64,000 bases of DNA from NCBI RefSeq assembly GCF_038502225.1, contig NW_027196454.1, positions 1 to 64,000 of the forward strand, given 5' to 3'. How positions within the stretch are numbered: the first letter of the stretch is position 1; each line of letters starts with the position of its first letter. A program made the position numbers and the translations under genes. This DNA comes from Cherax quadricarinatus (lineage: Eukaryota > Arthropoda > Malacostraca > Decapoda > Parastacidae). The notes below the pieces were generated by a model, which had not been told where the DNA came from, made no database searches, and saw only the letters and a program-made list of their open reading frames with translations. This document shows positions 43,257-52,740 of the stretch, piece by piece.

Positions 43257-43613
43257 TATTGCTTTTGGTCTCAAACTCCTCCAAATCATGAAATTGATCT
43301 TCACTGACACTTCCATCTGTGTTAGAGCATCACTTGGGAAGAGAAGAGTCCCAGATTTGCTGGGGAATCACATATTTGTTACCGCTAGACATGCTGAAAA
43401 AGGACCACTGAATTGGCATTCCCACAATGCACCACTGGCTCCCCGATTTTTTTTTATATGGTGCACACTGACCATGGAGACCCATTCTCTCACATGTGGG
43501 CCTACCAGCTTTCTCCTGCTTGATTTGAAGCTGCTAGAATTTATGCGTATAAATATGTCAGAAACATTGGCTCGTAAGACGTATTTATACGTCGGAAACA
43601 GTCAAAGGGTTAA
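43257..43613. mobile_element. piggyBac-like element end with TTAA
   Basis: The right end reads 'gacgtatttatacgtc' (a near-palindrome), 'ggaaacag', then 'tcaaagggttaa'. AAAGGG directly before TTAA is the expected terminus and target site of piggyBac-type transposons. No transposase is visible and I could not find the partner end, so this is a truncated or MITE-like copy. LINE-D sequence begins at the TTAA. Confidence 0.5.
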
Positions 43614-45440
43614 CACCCCTCCTTCAGAGTGCAGGCACTGTACTTCCCATCTCCAGGACTCAAGTCCGGCCTGCCGGGTTCCCTGAACCCCTTCATAAAT
43701 GTTACTTTGCTCACACTCCAACAGCACGTCAAGTATTAAAAACCATTTGTCTCCATTCACTCCTATCAAACACGCTCATGCATGCCTGCTGGAAGTCCAA
43801 GCCCCTCGCACACAAAACCTCCTTTACCCACTCCCTCCAACCTTTCCTAGGCCGACCCCTACTCCGCCTTCCTTCCACTACAGACTGATACACTCTTGAA
43901 GTCACTCTGCTTCGCTCCATTCACTCTACATGTCCGAACCACCTCAACAACCCTTCCTCAGCCCTCTGGAAACAGTTTTGGTAATCCCGCACCTCCTCCT
44001 AACTTCCAAACTACGAATTCTCTGCATTATATTCACACCACACATTGCCCTCAGACATGACATCTAAACTGCCTCCAGCCTTCTCCTCACTGAAACATTC
44101 ATCACCCATGCTTCACACCCATATAAGAGCGTTGGTAAAACTATACTCTCATATATTCCCCTCTTTGCCTCCAAGGACAATGTTCTTTGTCTCCACAGAC
44201 TCCTAAGTGCACCACTCACCCTTTTCCCTTCATCAATTCTACGAATCACCTCATCTTTCATAGACCCATCCGCTGACACGTCCACTCCCAAATATCTGAA
44301 TACATTCACCTCCTCCATACTCTCTCCCTCCAATCTGATATCCAATCTTTCATCACCTAATCTTTTTGTTATCCTCATAACCTTACCCTTTCCTGTATTC
44401 ACTTTTAATTTTCTTCTTTTGCACACCCTACCAAATTCATCCACCAATCTCTGCAACTTCTCTTCAGAATCTCCCAAGAGCACAGTGTCATCAGCAAAGA
44501 GCAACTGTGACAACTCCCACTTTACGTGTGATTCTTTATCTTTTAACTCCACGCCTTTTGCCAAGACCCTCTCATTTACTTCTCTTACAACCCCATCTAT
44601 AAATATATTAAACAACCATGGTGACATCACACATCCTTGTCTAAGGCCTACTTTTACTGGGAAATAATTTCCCTCTTTCCTACATACTCTAACTTGAGCC
44701 TCACTATCCTCGTAAAAACTCTTCACTGCTTTCAGTAACCTACCTCCTACACCATACACCTGCAACATCTGCCACATTGACCCCCTATCCACCCTGTCAT
44801 ACGCCTTTTCCAAATCCATGAATGCCACAAAGACCTCTTTAGCCTTATCTAAATACTGTTCACTTATACGTTTCACTGTAAACACCTGGTCCACACACCC
44901 CCTACCTTTCCTAAAGCCTCCTTGTTCATCTGCTATCCTATTCTCCGTCTTACTCTTAATTCTTTCAATAATAACTCTACCATACACTTTACCAGGTATA
45001 CTCAACAGACTTATCCCCCTATAATTTTTGCACTCTCTTTTGTCCCTTTTGCCTTTATACAAAGGAACTATGCATGCTCTCTGCCAATACCTAGGTACCT
45101 TACCCTCTTCCATACATTTATTAAATAACAGCACCAACCACTCCAAAACTATATCCCCACCTGCTTTTAACATTTCTATCTTTATCCCATCAATCCCGGC
45201 TGCCTTACCCCCTTTCAGTTTACCTACTGCCTCACGAACTTCCCCCACACTCACAACTGGCTCTTCCTCACTCCTACAAGATGTTATTCCTCCTTGCCCT
45301 ATACACGAAATCACAGCTTCCCTATCTTTATCAACATTTAACAATTCCTCAAAATATTCCCTCCATCTTCCCAATACCTCTAACTCTACATTTAATAACT
45401 CTCCTCTTCTATTTTTAACTGACAAATCCATTTGTTCTCT
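43614..45440 (-). pseudogene. LINE-D copy 2, truncated at both ends
   Basis: It covers the RT part only. The frame at 44064-45431 (455 aa) carries 'YRGISLLSIPGKV', 'FMDLEKAYDRVDR', 'GLRQGCVMSPWLF' and 'LLFADDTVLL'. A stop near 44064 and a one-base loss near 43970 separate it from the last 63 aa at 43729-43920 ('GRRSRGRPRKGWREW'). It is about 97% similar by eye to the copy at 28.7-30.5 kb. The 5' side stops at 45440 exactly where the LINE-E leader begins; the 3' side stops at the TTAA of the piggyBac-like end. Confidence 0.87.
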
Positions 45441-46266
45441 GTTCTACAGTGTTGCTGGCATACCAGTGTTTCCTGCAGTGGCTTAGTTAAGAACAATTTA
45501 ACGAGCATTGCAGTACTAACTTTTTAAGTGGGACATGCCAGAGGTTCACCTATAAACATTGTAAGTTTGTGCTAGTAGTGTTAAGTGCTGCAGATTTGTT
45601 GTAACTATTTGCACGAGTGGATTTCACTGACTTAGGACATTGTGCGACCATCAATACCTACATAGGCTTAAAATGAGTGAGGAATGTCTGGCCTGCTGGG
45701 TGACCTTGAAAATGGCACTATAATACCCGCATGCCACTTACACCCATACTGCGTGTGTCTAGTGAGGTGAATGTCCCTTCCTCGACTTTCCTATTCACCA
45801 GTATCCCTTAACTCGTCGCCATTATCTACATATGGGATAAGGGCGAGTTTAGCTGATCCAGGCTAAACAGCGCTCCAAGCCAGCCAGTGAAGGCCAAGTT
45901 ACAGAATGCCTTTGTGAACGTTCTACAGTGTTCCGGCCGTACCTTCGGTGTTGTGAGAACTAGTTCTTAAGTAGTGAAAATTTGTCTGTCATTCCAAGAC
46001 ACGTGTGCTAGATGTGTTAAGTGCTGCGGGTCTGGAGTAATTAACAAGTAGTACAGTGTTGGTAACTCTCGAGACGACTGTGGGCCCAGTGAATGACCTT
46101 GAAAATCGCACTGCGACCCGCAGGCCACTACACCCATATTGCCTGTGTCTAGCGAGGTGAATATCCCTTCTTTGTCCCTTCTCTCTTATGGAATAAAGGC
46201 GGTTTCACTGACCCAAAAGTAACAGACTAACTCTTCCATCTCAAGCAGCTGAACTAAAAGTGACCT
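45441..46266 (+). promoter_or_regulatory. LINE-E 5' leader with two monomer-like repeats
   Basis: 'gttctacagtgtt' occurs at 45441 and again at 45920. In both copies it is followed at a similar distance by 'gtgttaagtgctg', 'gaccttgaaaat', 'cacttacacccat' or 'cactacacccat', and 'gtgtctag(t/c)gaggtgaat'. Two diverged copies of one leader therefore stand in tandem before ORF1. Tandem 5' monomers carry promoter activity in some LINEs; that role here is inferred. Confidence 0.7.
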
Positions 46267-47946
46267 ATGGATGTGAACGAAGTAAATGATGGTGAAGGCG
46301 AATTCGTACGTTTTAGAAGTAAGGGAGCTTTGAAAAAAGAAAGAGGATTTCAAAGGAGACTTGCTGCAAGAAACAACGAGAGCAACAACAACCATTGCAG
46401 AACGGTTAGGCTTGATTTCCCTGCTAACACTGAGTTTGAGGTCAAGTTTAGATGGTTTTACGAAGCTTCATTAGACAACCCAGAAAAAAACCTTCGGATT
46501 CGCTTTCGTCATGACGAGGATAATTACGTTTTTGTTACTAACGACCCAACATTCATAGAAAAACTTCTTACTCATAAATATGCTAACATCCAACTCCAAG
46601 CTGCCCCACCAAGATCACCTAAAGTACTTATTGTTATCCACAATGTCAATAAGTACATGGATCCTAAATTCCTGTTGTCAGATCAAGTTGCAAACCCTTG
46701 TCGACTTCCAAATGATCTGATATTGGCTGAGTGGATTGGTCAAGGGACTCCACCATCATATATCTACTCTCGTGCAGCGCTTAACAGGAGTTACAAAATA
46801 GCTTTGTACAAAGCACCTCACCGTAGATGCTACAAGTGTCAGCGCTGGGGTCACATTGCTTGGAAATGCTCATCTAAGTCACACTGGTGTGCAGTGTGTG
46901 CCAAGGCCCATCCTTCTCACCAGTGCTATGATATGATCAAGAAACACCAGACCGTTGCATTAGAATGTATCAATTGTAAGACTCCAGGAGTCACAGCTGC
47001 TCATGCTGACTGCAGAGTGAAAGCTGCCCACATCGCCAGCCGCAGAGCTCCCGCCTCACCCATCACCCCCCATGATGAGGCAATAGGTCTACCAGATACT
47101 TCATGTCTGAATACTGACCCATGCCTGAACTCAGACAATATGGTTGAGCGAGTCACTCTGGGAGTACATCAACAGAGCACGATCACGTCTGCTATCAACA
47201 CTAGTAATGCTGCTGGTGTTGACACCATCTGTCTGGCTGAGTCAGCTGTCAGTCAGCCACCTGACTCAGCTGATCGGGACTTCATACTTCCTGATGACGC
47301 TAGTCTTGCTGGGGTGGTACACAACATGCAGCTGCGCATAACAGTACTGGAGAAGCAACAATGGTGTTTGAAACAACAACTTGAGCACCACGAGGAAAAA
47401 CTTACAGAGGTTGCAAATGAGTACATCAACCCACAGATAGTCAGCCATTATGAAAATGAGTGTGGTGATGATGAACAAACTGATGATTGCAGTGGTGTTA
47501 ATAATCACAAAAACGATGAATCTGATAGTGGTGTTTACAATCACAGTAAAGATGATAAGGGCAGTGAAGGCCATCATGATAGTCAACCTGATGAGTGTAA
47601 TGTATTGATAGATACTGAGTGTGGAGATGGCCCGGTTGTTGATAATGGTGTATGTATCACTGGTCATAATGATGAGGGAAGTGATACATGTGATGATAGT
47701 GATGAGTGTAATAAAAGCGGAGAGTTGAGTGCGAGGGATAGTGTCACCTTCCATACATTCACAGACAAAGAGCGCAGTGACCTCTGTGTACAAAGACTCC
47801 CAAGAGGTCTCACTAATGGAAGTGCACTTAGGAGACTCATGGATAAGGATAATACTGATGATATTGATATTGATTATGTCTGTTTGTTATTTAGTAAGTT
47901 TTTTCATTTTGCTGAGAAATTGAATACTATCCCTGGACTTTTATAA
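46267..47946 (+). CDS. LINE-E ORF1: Gag-like zinc-knuckle protein
   Basis: This 559-aa ORF1 should bind the element's RNA and form the retrotransposition RNP. Residues ~60-150 look like a compact alpha/beta region ('PKVLIVIHNVNKYMD'). Three zinc-knuckle-type clusters follow at about 187-250: 'CYKCQRWGHIAWKC', 'CAVCAKAHPSHQC' and 'CINCKTPGVTAAHADC'. This triplet is typical of ORF1 proteins in I, R1 and jockey-type LINEs. Residues ~355-378 ('LRITVLEKQQWCLKQQLEH') could form a coiled coil. The C-terminal third is rich in Asp, Glu, His and Asn and is probably disordered. The ATG at 46267 is the first of the open frame. The stop TAA overlaps the ORF2 ATG by one base. Confidence 0.9.
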   Translation: MDVNEVNDGEGEFVRFRSKGALKKERGFQRRLAARNNESNNNHCRTVRLDFPANTEFEVKFRWFYEASLDNPEKNLRIRFRHDEDNYVFVTNDPTFIEKLLTHKYANIQLQAAPPRSPKVLIVIHNVNKYMDPKFLLSDQVANPCRLPNDLILAEWIGQGTPPSYIYSRAALNRSYKIALYKAPHRRCYKCQRWGHIAWKCSSKSHWCAVCAKAHPSHQCYDMIKKHQTVALECINCKTPGVTAAHADCRVKAAHIASRRAPASPITPHDEAIGLPDTSCLNTDPCLNSDNMVERVTLGVHQQSTITSAINTSNAAGVDTICLAESAVSQPPDSADRDFILPDDASLAGVVHNMQLRITVLEKQQWCLKQQLEHHEEKLTEVANEYINPQIVSHYENECGDDEQTDDCSGVNNHKNDESDSGVYNHSKDDKGSEGHHDSQPDECNVLIDTECGDGPVVDNGVCITGHNDEGSDTCDDSDECNKSGELSARDSVTFHTFTDKERSDLCVQRLPRGLTNGSALRRLMDKDNTDDIDIDYVCLLFSKFFHFAEKLNTIPGLL

Positions 47947-50900
47947 TGGAACCAAACTCGTATAAACTATCCATTTTAAGTTGGAATATTGCGTCACTTA
48001 GAAAAAGATTTTCTGACCTGCATCATAAAGTAACCACTGAATCCATTGATATTGTGTGTCTGCAAGAGTGCAGAGTCCCTGAAAAATCCCAACCCCCTAA
48101 ATTGCCATCGTTTGTTGCATATAACCTCAAATCTACTAATTCTTGTGTTCTATATATTAAAAAATCACTTCCCCATCAACTTCTTGCACATAAGAAAACA
48201 GAGGGGCTACAGTATCACGGTGTTAGGATTTATATTGGGAACTCTGCTCTCAACATATTTAACTTGTACGCTCCTGCTGATAAGTTTAATTACTTGGAGC
48301 TCCCAACTTGTGCTCAGTCTGAACCTACTCTCATTATTGGTGATTATAATGCAAAACACAAAAGCATTGGAAACTCTCAGTTTGGTAATCGTAATGGCAA
48401 TCAACTGTTGTCACTCTTAAACAGTCATGATAATGTGCAAATTGTAGGTGACCTTGAACCCACACATATCTATGGAGGTGTCCTTGATCTGTGTCTTGGC
48501 TTCAACATTACTTCTGCCAGCTGTGAGTCTTCCATTGTAACAGATATAGCATCTGATCATTTCCCAAGGCTATCCTCTCTATATATTGGTAATACTATTC
48601 TCCCTGGTGGGATATTCAAACGGAAACGTCTTAATGTTTCCCCTGATCAACATGATGACTTTGTTGCACATGTGACTGACTGGTATAATTCCTATGAGTG
48701 TACCTCTGTCGAGACTTTTAACAATGACCTTGTGAGCAGTATTCAGAACTTCTTAGAGCCGCCTCTGAAACCTCCTACTACTCTAAATCCAAATGACTTC
48801 CATAATAATCATAAGTCTTATAAAAATCATACCTATTACAATGACTCTAAACTTCGAACATTGAAACGTACTGCTTGCAGACTAGGCCTAGCCTATAGAA
48901 ACCATCGTACCCCTGAAATGCTGAGCCTCTTCCAAACTGCCCTTGCTGCTGCCAGAGAGCGTATGACAGAGCTGCGGCAAACAGACTGGGAACAATTTGT
49001 CAATGGTCTCAATGCTCACACCCCACTTAGCCGGGCATGGAGGGACATAAATAGAATTAAGGGTAACAGAACTGGGCAGATCGCGCACCCTCATCCCTTG
49101 CATAGGGCGAATGAGTTAGTCAGTGCTTGGGCTGCTACATCTAGCTATGACAGTCTTCCCAGTACCACACAGGCGAAATTAATGGACAAATATGATGCAA
49201 GGGAGAGACTTGTTTGTTTTATGCTCAGCAAGGCAGATGACTGCAACATTCCTTTCACTAATTATGAACTTGATGCAGCACTAACTAAGGGCAACTCCAC
49301 GTCACCTGGTGAGGATGGTATTACTTACAACATACTCAGATTGCTGTGTCAAGTACCAGGTAATCCTTTACTTGAATTATATAACATGAGTTATGTCACT
49401 GGGGAGCTCCCTAAATCATGGACCAATAGCCTCATTATTCCCATTCCAAAGCCCAATCAACAAAACTCATTTCGCCTAATATCCCTTACTAGCTGCTTGT
49501 GTAAAACATTTGAAAGGATGATTCTTAATCGTCTTATGCACAGAATTAAGGAATTCTTGTCACCCCTGTTGCATGGCTTCATGCATGGAAGGAGTGTGCA
49601 TCATTGCATTACCACCTTTCTCACTCTGCACACTGACAGCTCATACACTACGTTCCTTGACCTTAAATCCGCTTTTGATGTAGCCAACAGACATGTAATC
49701 ATTAGTGAACTTGCCAGAATGGATGTTGGAGGATGGCTTCTCCGCTGGATTAAAGGTTACCTGTCCAACAGAAAGTCGTCTGTGTTGTTCCAGGGACATA
49801 GAAGTGTAACTAAAGATTTTGAATTAGGAACCCCACAGGGAGGTGTGCTTAGTCCCACCCTTTTCAACATTTTGATTAATGCCTTACTTAATGCCATGCC
49901 TAGCCAGCCCCATCATTATATGGTTAGTTTTGCTGATGACATAATGATTCACACTACCGGATTCTCCAACACCCAAAACATTCTTAATCATGTTTTAGCC
50001 TCGTGTCAGGACCTGGGGTTAATAATCTCAGGGGATAAAACAAAGATACTCAACAGGCGTCCTCCTCGGCAGAGAGGCACAGTTCGTCAGATCCAGTTGC
50101 ATGATGGGTCTCTTCTAGAATATGTAAGCAGATACAGGTATCTAGGCTTTGAGGTTCCACTACTTGGACCTGTTGGAACGAGACTTTGTCGCCAATACAA
50201 AGAAAGGCTGAGAGCACTTAGAGTTGTGGCAGGTTTTCATCCCAGGTATGGTGCTAATGTTAAAGTTGTGAAAATGATGTATCTTGCTTATATTAGATCA
50301 TTGGTTGATTATGCAGCGCCACTACTTGCACTCGTGTCTGACTGGAAGCTTGGAGGGCTGGAAAAACTGCAAAACGAAGCAATGAGGATCATCCTAGGAT
50401 GCCCTCGTACTGCCAAAATTTTAAATATGCGGAAAGAACTTAATATTCCAAGCATTAGAGATCGTGTTACTGAAAGAAATATCCTTATTGGGGTCAATAT
50501 GCTTAGGCTAGCCCATTCAAACCCCTGCACAGAAGCCCTCCAAACTTTCCTCAGCACTGGTGAACATCCTTCCAGATGGATCGAAAAAACTGGAACCGAC
50601 CTCCGCATGAACCAGCTACATGATCTATATCAAGTTGGACAACAGAGACATTTCCCTGCTCCATGGGATATTACCCCATTCCAAACTACCATTCCTCCAT
50701 TTCCCCCCAAAACTCTTCTTAAATCACAACCAAAGCTTCGTCTTGAAGCCAAACATGATGCCTTAAGCTGTATTGATAACTTAGTCACACAGAACAATCT
50801 TTCACAAATTATTTACGTCGATGGTTCTGTTCACCAGTCCACTGGTGCAGCTGGTAGTGCTGCTGTTGTCACACAGAGTGATGGCTCTCATAAAGAAATC

Positions 50901-51656
50901 GGAGCATGCATCAATAACTGGGCCTCTACCCTTCAAACAGAACTGTTTGCCATACTCCTTGCACTCAAATGTGTCCATGTATCTAAGGTTGACACTTTAA
51001 TTGTAACTGATTCTCTGTCATCCATAAATGCTCTCAACTCATTAAGTATAAATTGTGGCATGCTTTTGTCAGAAGCCAGACATAGATATGGTAAGATTGT
51101 GGACAGTGGAGTCAGAGTACACATGCTGTGGATTCCATCTCACATTGGTCTTCAGATGCATGATAGAACTGATAAATTGGCTAAGCTGTATGCTTTCAAA
51201 GAGGGGGTAGATTACAATCTTGGGTTGTCATTTAGCAGTTTGAGAACAATAATACGAAAAGAACTTCAAATGAACTTTATTGACTTAAGACTTAGGGAGA
51301 TTGACACAAGTCAGTCCATCTATCATCATTCCATCATGCAGGAGGAGCCACATGTCTATGGTGCATCCAACAAGATAAGCAGACTCTTGGATGTCACTAC
51401 TGCCCGGCTCCAGCTGGGTTACAAGTATCTTTGGCAGGTTAAATCACCACCACCAGATGTAGACCAAACGAAATGTAAACTTTGCCAGATGGACTATTGT
51501 CACACATTGCGTCATTATGTACTGGAGTGTGATCAAATTAATGAATTTAGAAACAACTCACTCAGAAGTGTTCAAGAAATGGCTAAGTATTTTATCCACA
51601 GTGGTATATTGCAGACCATTATGGAGAAATACCCTGACTTTGCTAGCTGTAAATAA
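47946..51656 (+). CDS. LINE-E ORF2: endonuclease-RT-RNase H-zinc finger
   Basis: This 1,236-aa polyprotein nicks target DNA, reverse-transcribes the RNA and can remove the RNA strand. Endonuclease (residues ~8-220): 'LSWNIASLR', 'VCLQECRV', 'LYAPADK', 'IIGDYNAKH' (~131) and 'IASDHFP' (~203). RT (~430-720): 'TSPGEDGITY', 'LISLTSCLCKTFERM', 'FLDLKSAFDVANR', 'GTPQGGVLSPTLFN' and catalytic 'SFADDIMI' (~661). RNase H (~955-1085): 'IYVDGS', 'TELFAILLAL', 'IVTDSLSS' and 'WIPSHIGLQMHDRTDKLAK', so the acidic and His residues are present. C-terminal knuckle: 'CKLCQMDYCHTLRHYVLEC' (~1177). No stop or frameshift is seen. Translation probably reinitiates at the TAATG overlap with ORF1. Confidence 0.93.
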   Translation: MEPNSYKLSILSWNIASLRKRFSDLHHKVTTESIDIVCLQECRVPEKSQPPKLPSFVAYNLKSTNSCVLYIKKSLPHQLLAHKKTEGLQYHGVRIYIGNSALNIFNLYAPADKFNYLELPTCAQSEPTLIIGDYNAKHKSIGNSQFGNRNGNQLLSLLNSHDNVQIVGDLEPTHIYGGVLDLCLGFNITSASCESSIVTDIASDHFPRLSSLYIGNTILPGGIFKRKRLNVSPDQHDDFVAHVTDWYNSYECTSVETFNNDLVSSIQNFLEPPLKPPTTLNPNDFHNNHKSYKNHTYYNDSKLRTLKRTACRLGLAYRNHRTPEMLSLFQTALAAARERMTELRQTDWEQFVNGLNAHTPLSRAWRDINRIKGNRTGQIAHPHPLHRANELVSAWAATSSYDSLPSTTQAKLMDKYDARERLVCFMLSKADDCNIPFTNYELDAALTKGNSTSPGEDGITYNILRLLCQVPGNPLLELYNMSYVTGELPKSWTNSLIIPIPKPNQQNSFRLISLTSCLCKTFERMILNRLMHRIKEFLSPLLHGFMHGRSVHHCITTFLTLHTDSSYTTFLDLKSAFDVANRHVIISELARMDVGGWLLRWIKGYLSNRKSSVLFQGHRSVTKDFELGTPQGGVLSPTLFNILINALLNAMPSQPHHYMVSFADDIMIHTTGFSNTQNILNHVLASCQDLGLIISGDKTKILNRRPPRQRGTVRQIQLHDGSLLEYVSRYRYLGFEVPLLGPVGTRLCRQYKERLRALRVVAGFHPRYGANVKVVKMMYLAYIRSLVDYAAPLLALVSDWKLGGLEKLQNEAMRIILGCPRTAKILNMRKELNIPSIRDRVTERNILIGVNMLRLAHSNPCTEALQTFLSTGEHPSRWIEKTGTDLRMNQLHDLYQVGQQRHFPAPWDITPFQTTIPPFPPKTLLKSQPKLRLEAKHDALSCIDNLVTQNNLSQIIYVDGSVHQSTGAAGSAAVVTQSDGSHKEIGACINNWASTLQTELFAILLALKCVHVSKVDTLIVTDSLSSINALNSLSINCGMLLSEARHRYGKIVDSGVRVHMLWIPSHIGLQMHDRTDKLAKLYAFKEGVDYNLGLSFSSLRTIIRKELQMNFIDLRLREIDTSQSIYHHSIMQEEPHVYGASNKISRLLDVTTARLQLGYKYLWQVKSPPPDVDQTKCKLCQMDYCHTLRHYVLECDQINEFRNNSLRSVQEMAKYFIHSGILQTIMEKYPDFASCK

Positions 51657-51672
51657 AGCATTACCACATGTG

Positions 51673-51817
<145 letters not shown>

Positions 51818-51897
51818 ACTCACCTATTTGTACTCACCTATTTGTGGTTGCAGGGGTCGAGTCCTAGCTCCTGGCCCCGCCTCTTCACCGGTTGCTA

Positions 51898-52440
51898 CTA
51901 AGCCCTCTCTCTCCCCGCTCCATGAGCTTTATCAAACCTCGTCTTAAAACTGTGTATGGTTCCTGCCTCCACTACGTCATTTTCTAGGCTATTCCACTGC
52001 CTTACAACTCTATGACTGAAGAAATACTTCCTACTATCTCTCTGACTCATTTGTGTCTTCAACTTCCAATTGTGGCCTCTTGTTTCTGTGTCCCCTCCCT
52101 GGAACATCCTGTCTTTGTCCACCTTGTCTATTCCACGCAGTATTTTATATGTCGTTATCATGTCTCCCCTGACCCTCCTGTCCTCCAGTGTCGTCAGGCC
52201 GATTTCCCTTAATCTTTCTTCATAGGACATTCCCCTTAGCTCTGGAACTAACCTTGTCGCAAACCTTTGTACTTTCTCTAGTTTCTTGACGTGCTTTATC
52301 AAGTGCGGGTTCCAAACAGGTGCTGCATACTCCAGTATGGGCCTGACATACACGGTGTACAGTGTCTTGAATGATTCCTTACTAAGGTATCGGAATGCTG
52401 TTCTTAGGTTTGCCAGGCGCCCATATGCTGCAGCAGTTAT
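51898..52440 (-). pseudogene. LINE-C C-terminal region beyond the SINE
   Basis: The frame reads 'ITAAAYGRLANLRTAFRYLS', 'YVRPILEYAAPVWNPHLIKH', 'RGMSYEERLREIGLTTLEDR' and 'RVVRQWNSLENDVVEAGTIH', ending 'AHGAGRERA'. It continues the thumb and C-terminal region of the ORF upstream of the SINE. It is open throughout. The first ~20 codons of the 200-aa frame belong to the SINE. Confidence 0.87.
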
Positions 52441-52732
52441 CTGATAAGATAAGATAAGATAAGATTTCGTTCGGATTTTTAACCCCGGAGGGTTAGCCAC
52501 CCAGGATAACCCAAGAAAGTCAGTGCGTCATCGAGGACTGTCTAACTTATTTCCATTGGGGTCCTTAATCTTGTCCCCCAGGATGCGACCCACACCAGTC
52601 GACTAACACCCAGGTACCTATTTGCTGCTAGGTGAACAGGACAACAGGTGTAAGGAAACGTGTCGAAATGTTTCCACCCGCCGGGAATCGAACCCGGGCC
52701 CTCCGTGTGTGAAGCGAGAGCTTTAGCCACAT
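52441..52732 (-). mobile_element. tRNA-derived SINE with (TCTTA)n tail
   Basis: On the minus strand the element starts near 52732 with 'gtggctaaagctctcgc' (A-box-like) and has 'gggttcgattcccggcgg' (B box) at about 52675-52695. About 190 bp of tRNA-unrelated body follows, then a tail of TCTTA repeats at 52443-52465. The arrangement of internal pol III promoter, body and short-repeat tail is that of a tRNA-SINE. The anticodon-loop-like 'ttcacac' suggests a Val(CAC)-type source, but the anticodon stem no longer pairs well, so this is tentative. It sits inside LINE-C coding sequence. Confidence 0.9.
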
Positions 52733-52740
52733 GCTCAGTG

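Larger units (their letters stand above)
45441..51672 (+). mobile_element. LINE-E, intact two-ORF I-group LINE
   Basis: This complete-looking non-LTR retrotransposon has a leader with two related ~479-bp-spaced blocks (45441-46266), ORF1, ORF2 and a very short 3' untranslated region ('ataaagcattaccac') that runs into a TG microsatellite. Both ORFs are free of stops. AP-endonuclease, RT and RNase H in one ORF2 place it in the I superfamily (I, R1, LOA, Ingi, Tad relatives). The exact clade needs a tree. Retrotransposition competence is plausible but unproven. Confidence 0.88.

Noticed and set aside
42347..43686. Long Pro/Ser/Leu-rich (plus) and Arg/Gly/Glu-rich (minus) open frames
   Set aside because: They arise from the CCT/GGA simple sequence. 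There is no conserved domain and the composition equals that of the repeat.
52670..52732. Functional tRNA gene
   Set aside because: A and B boxes are present but the anticodon stem does not pair well, and the sequence continues into a SINE body and repeat tail.
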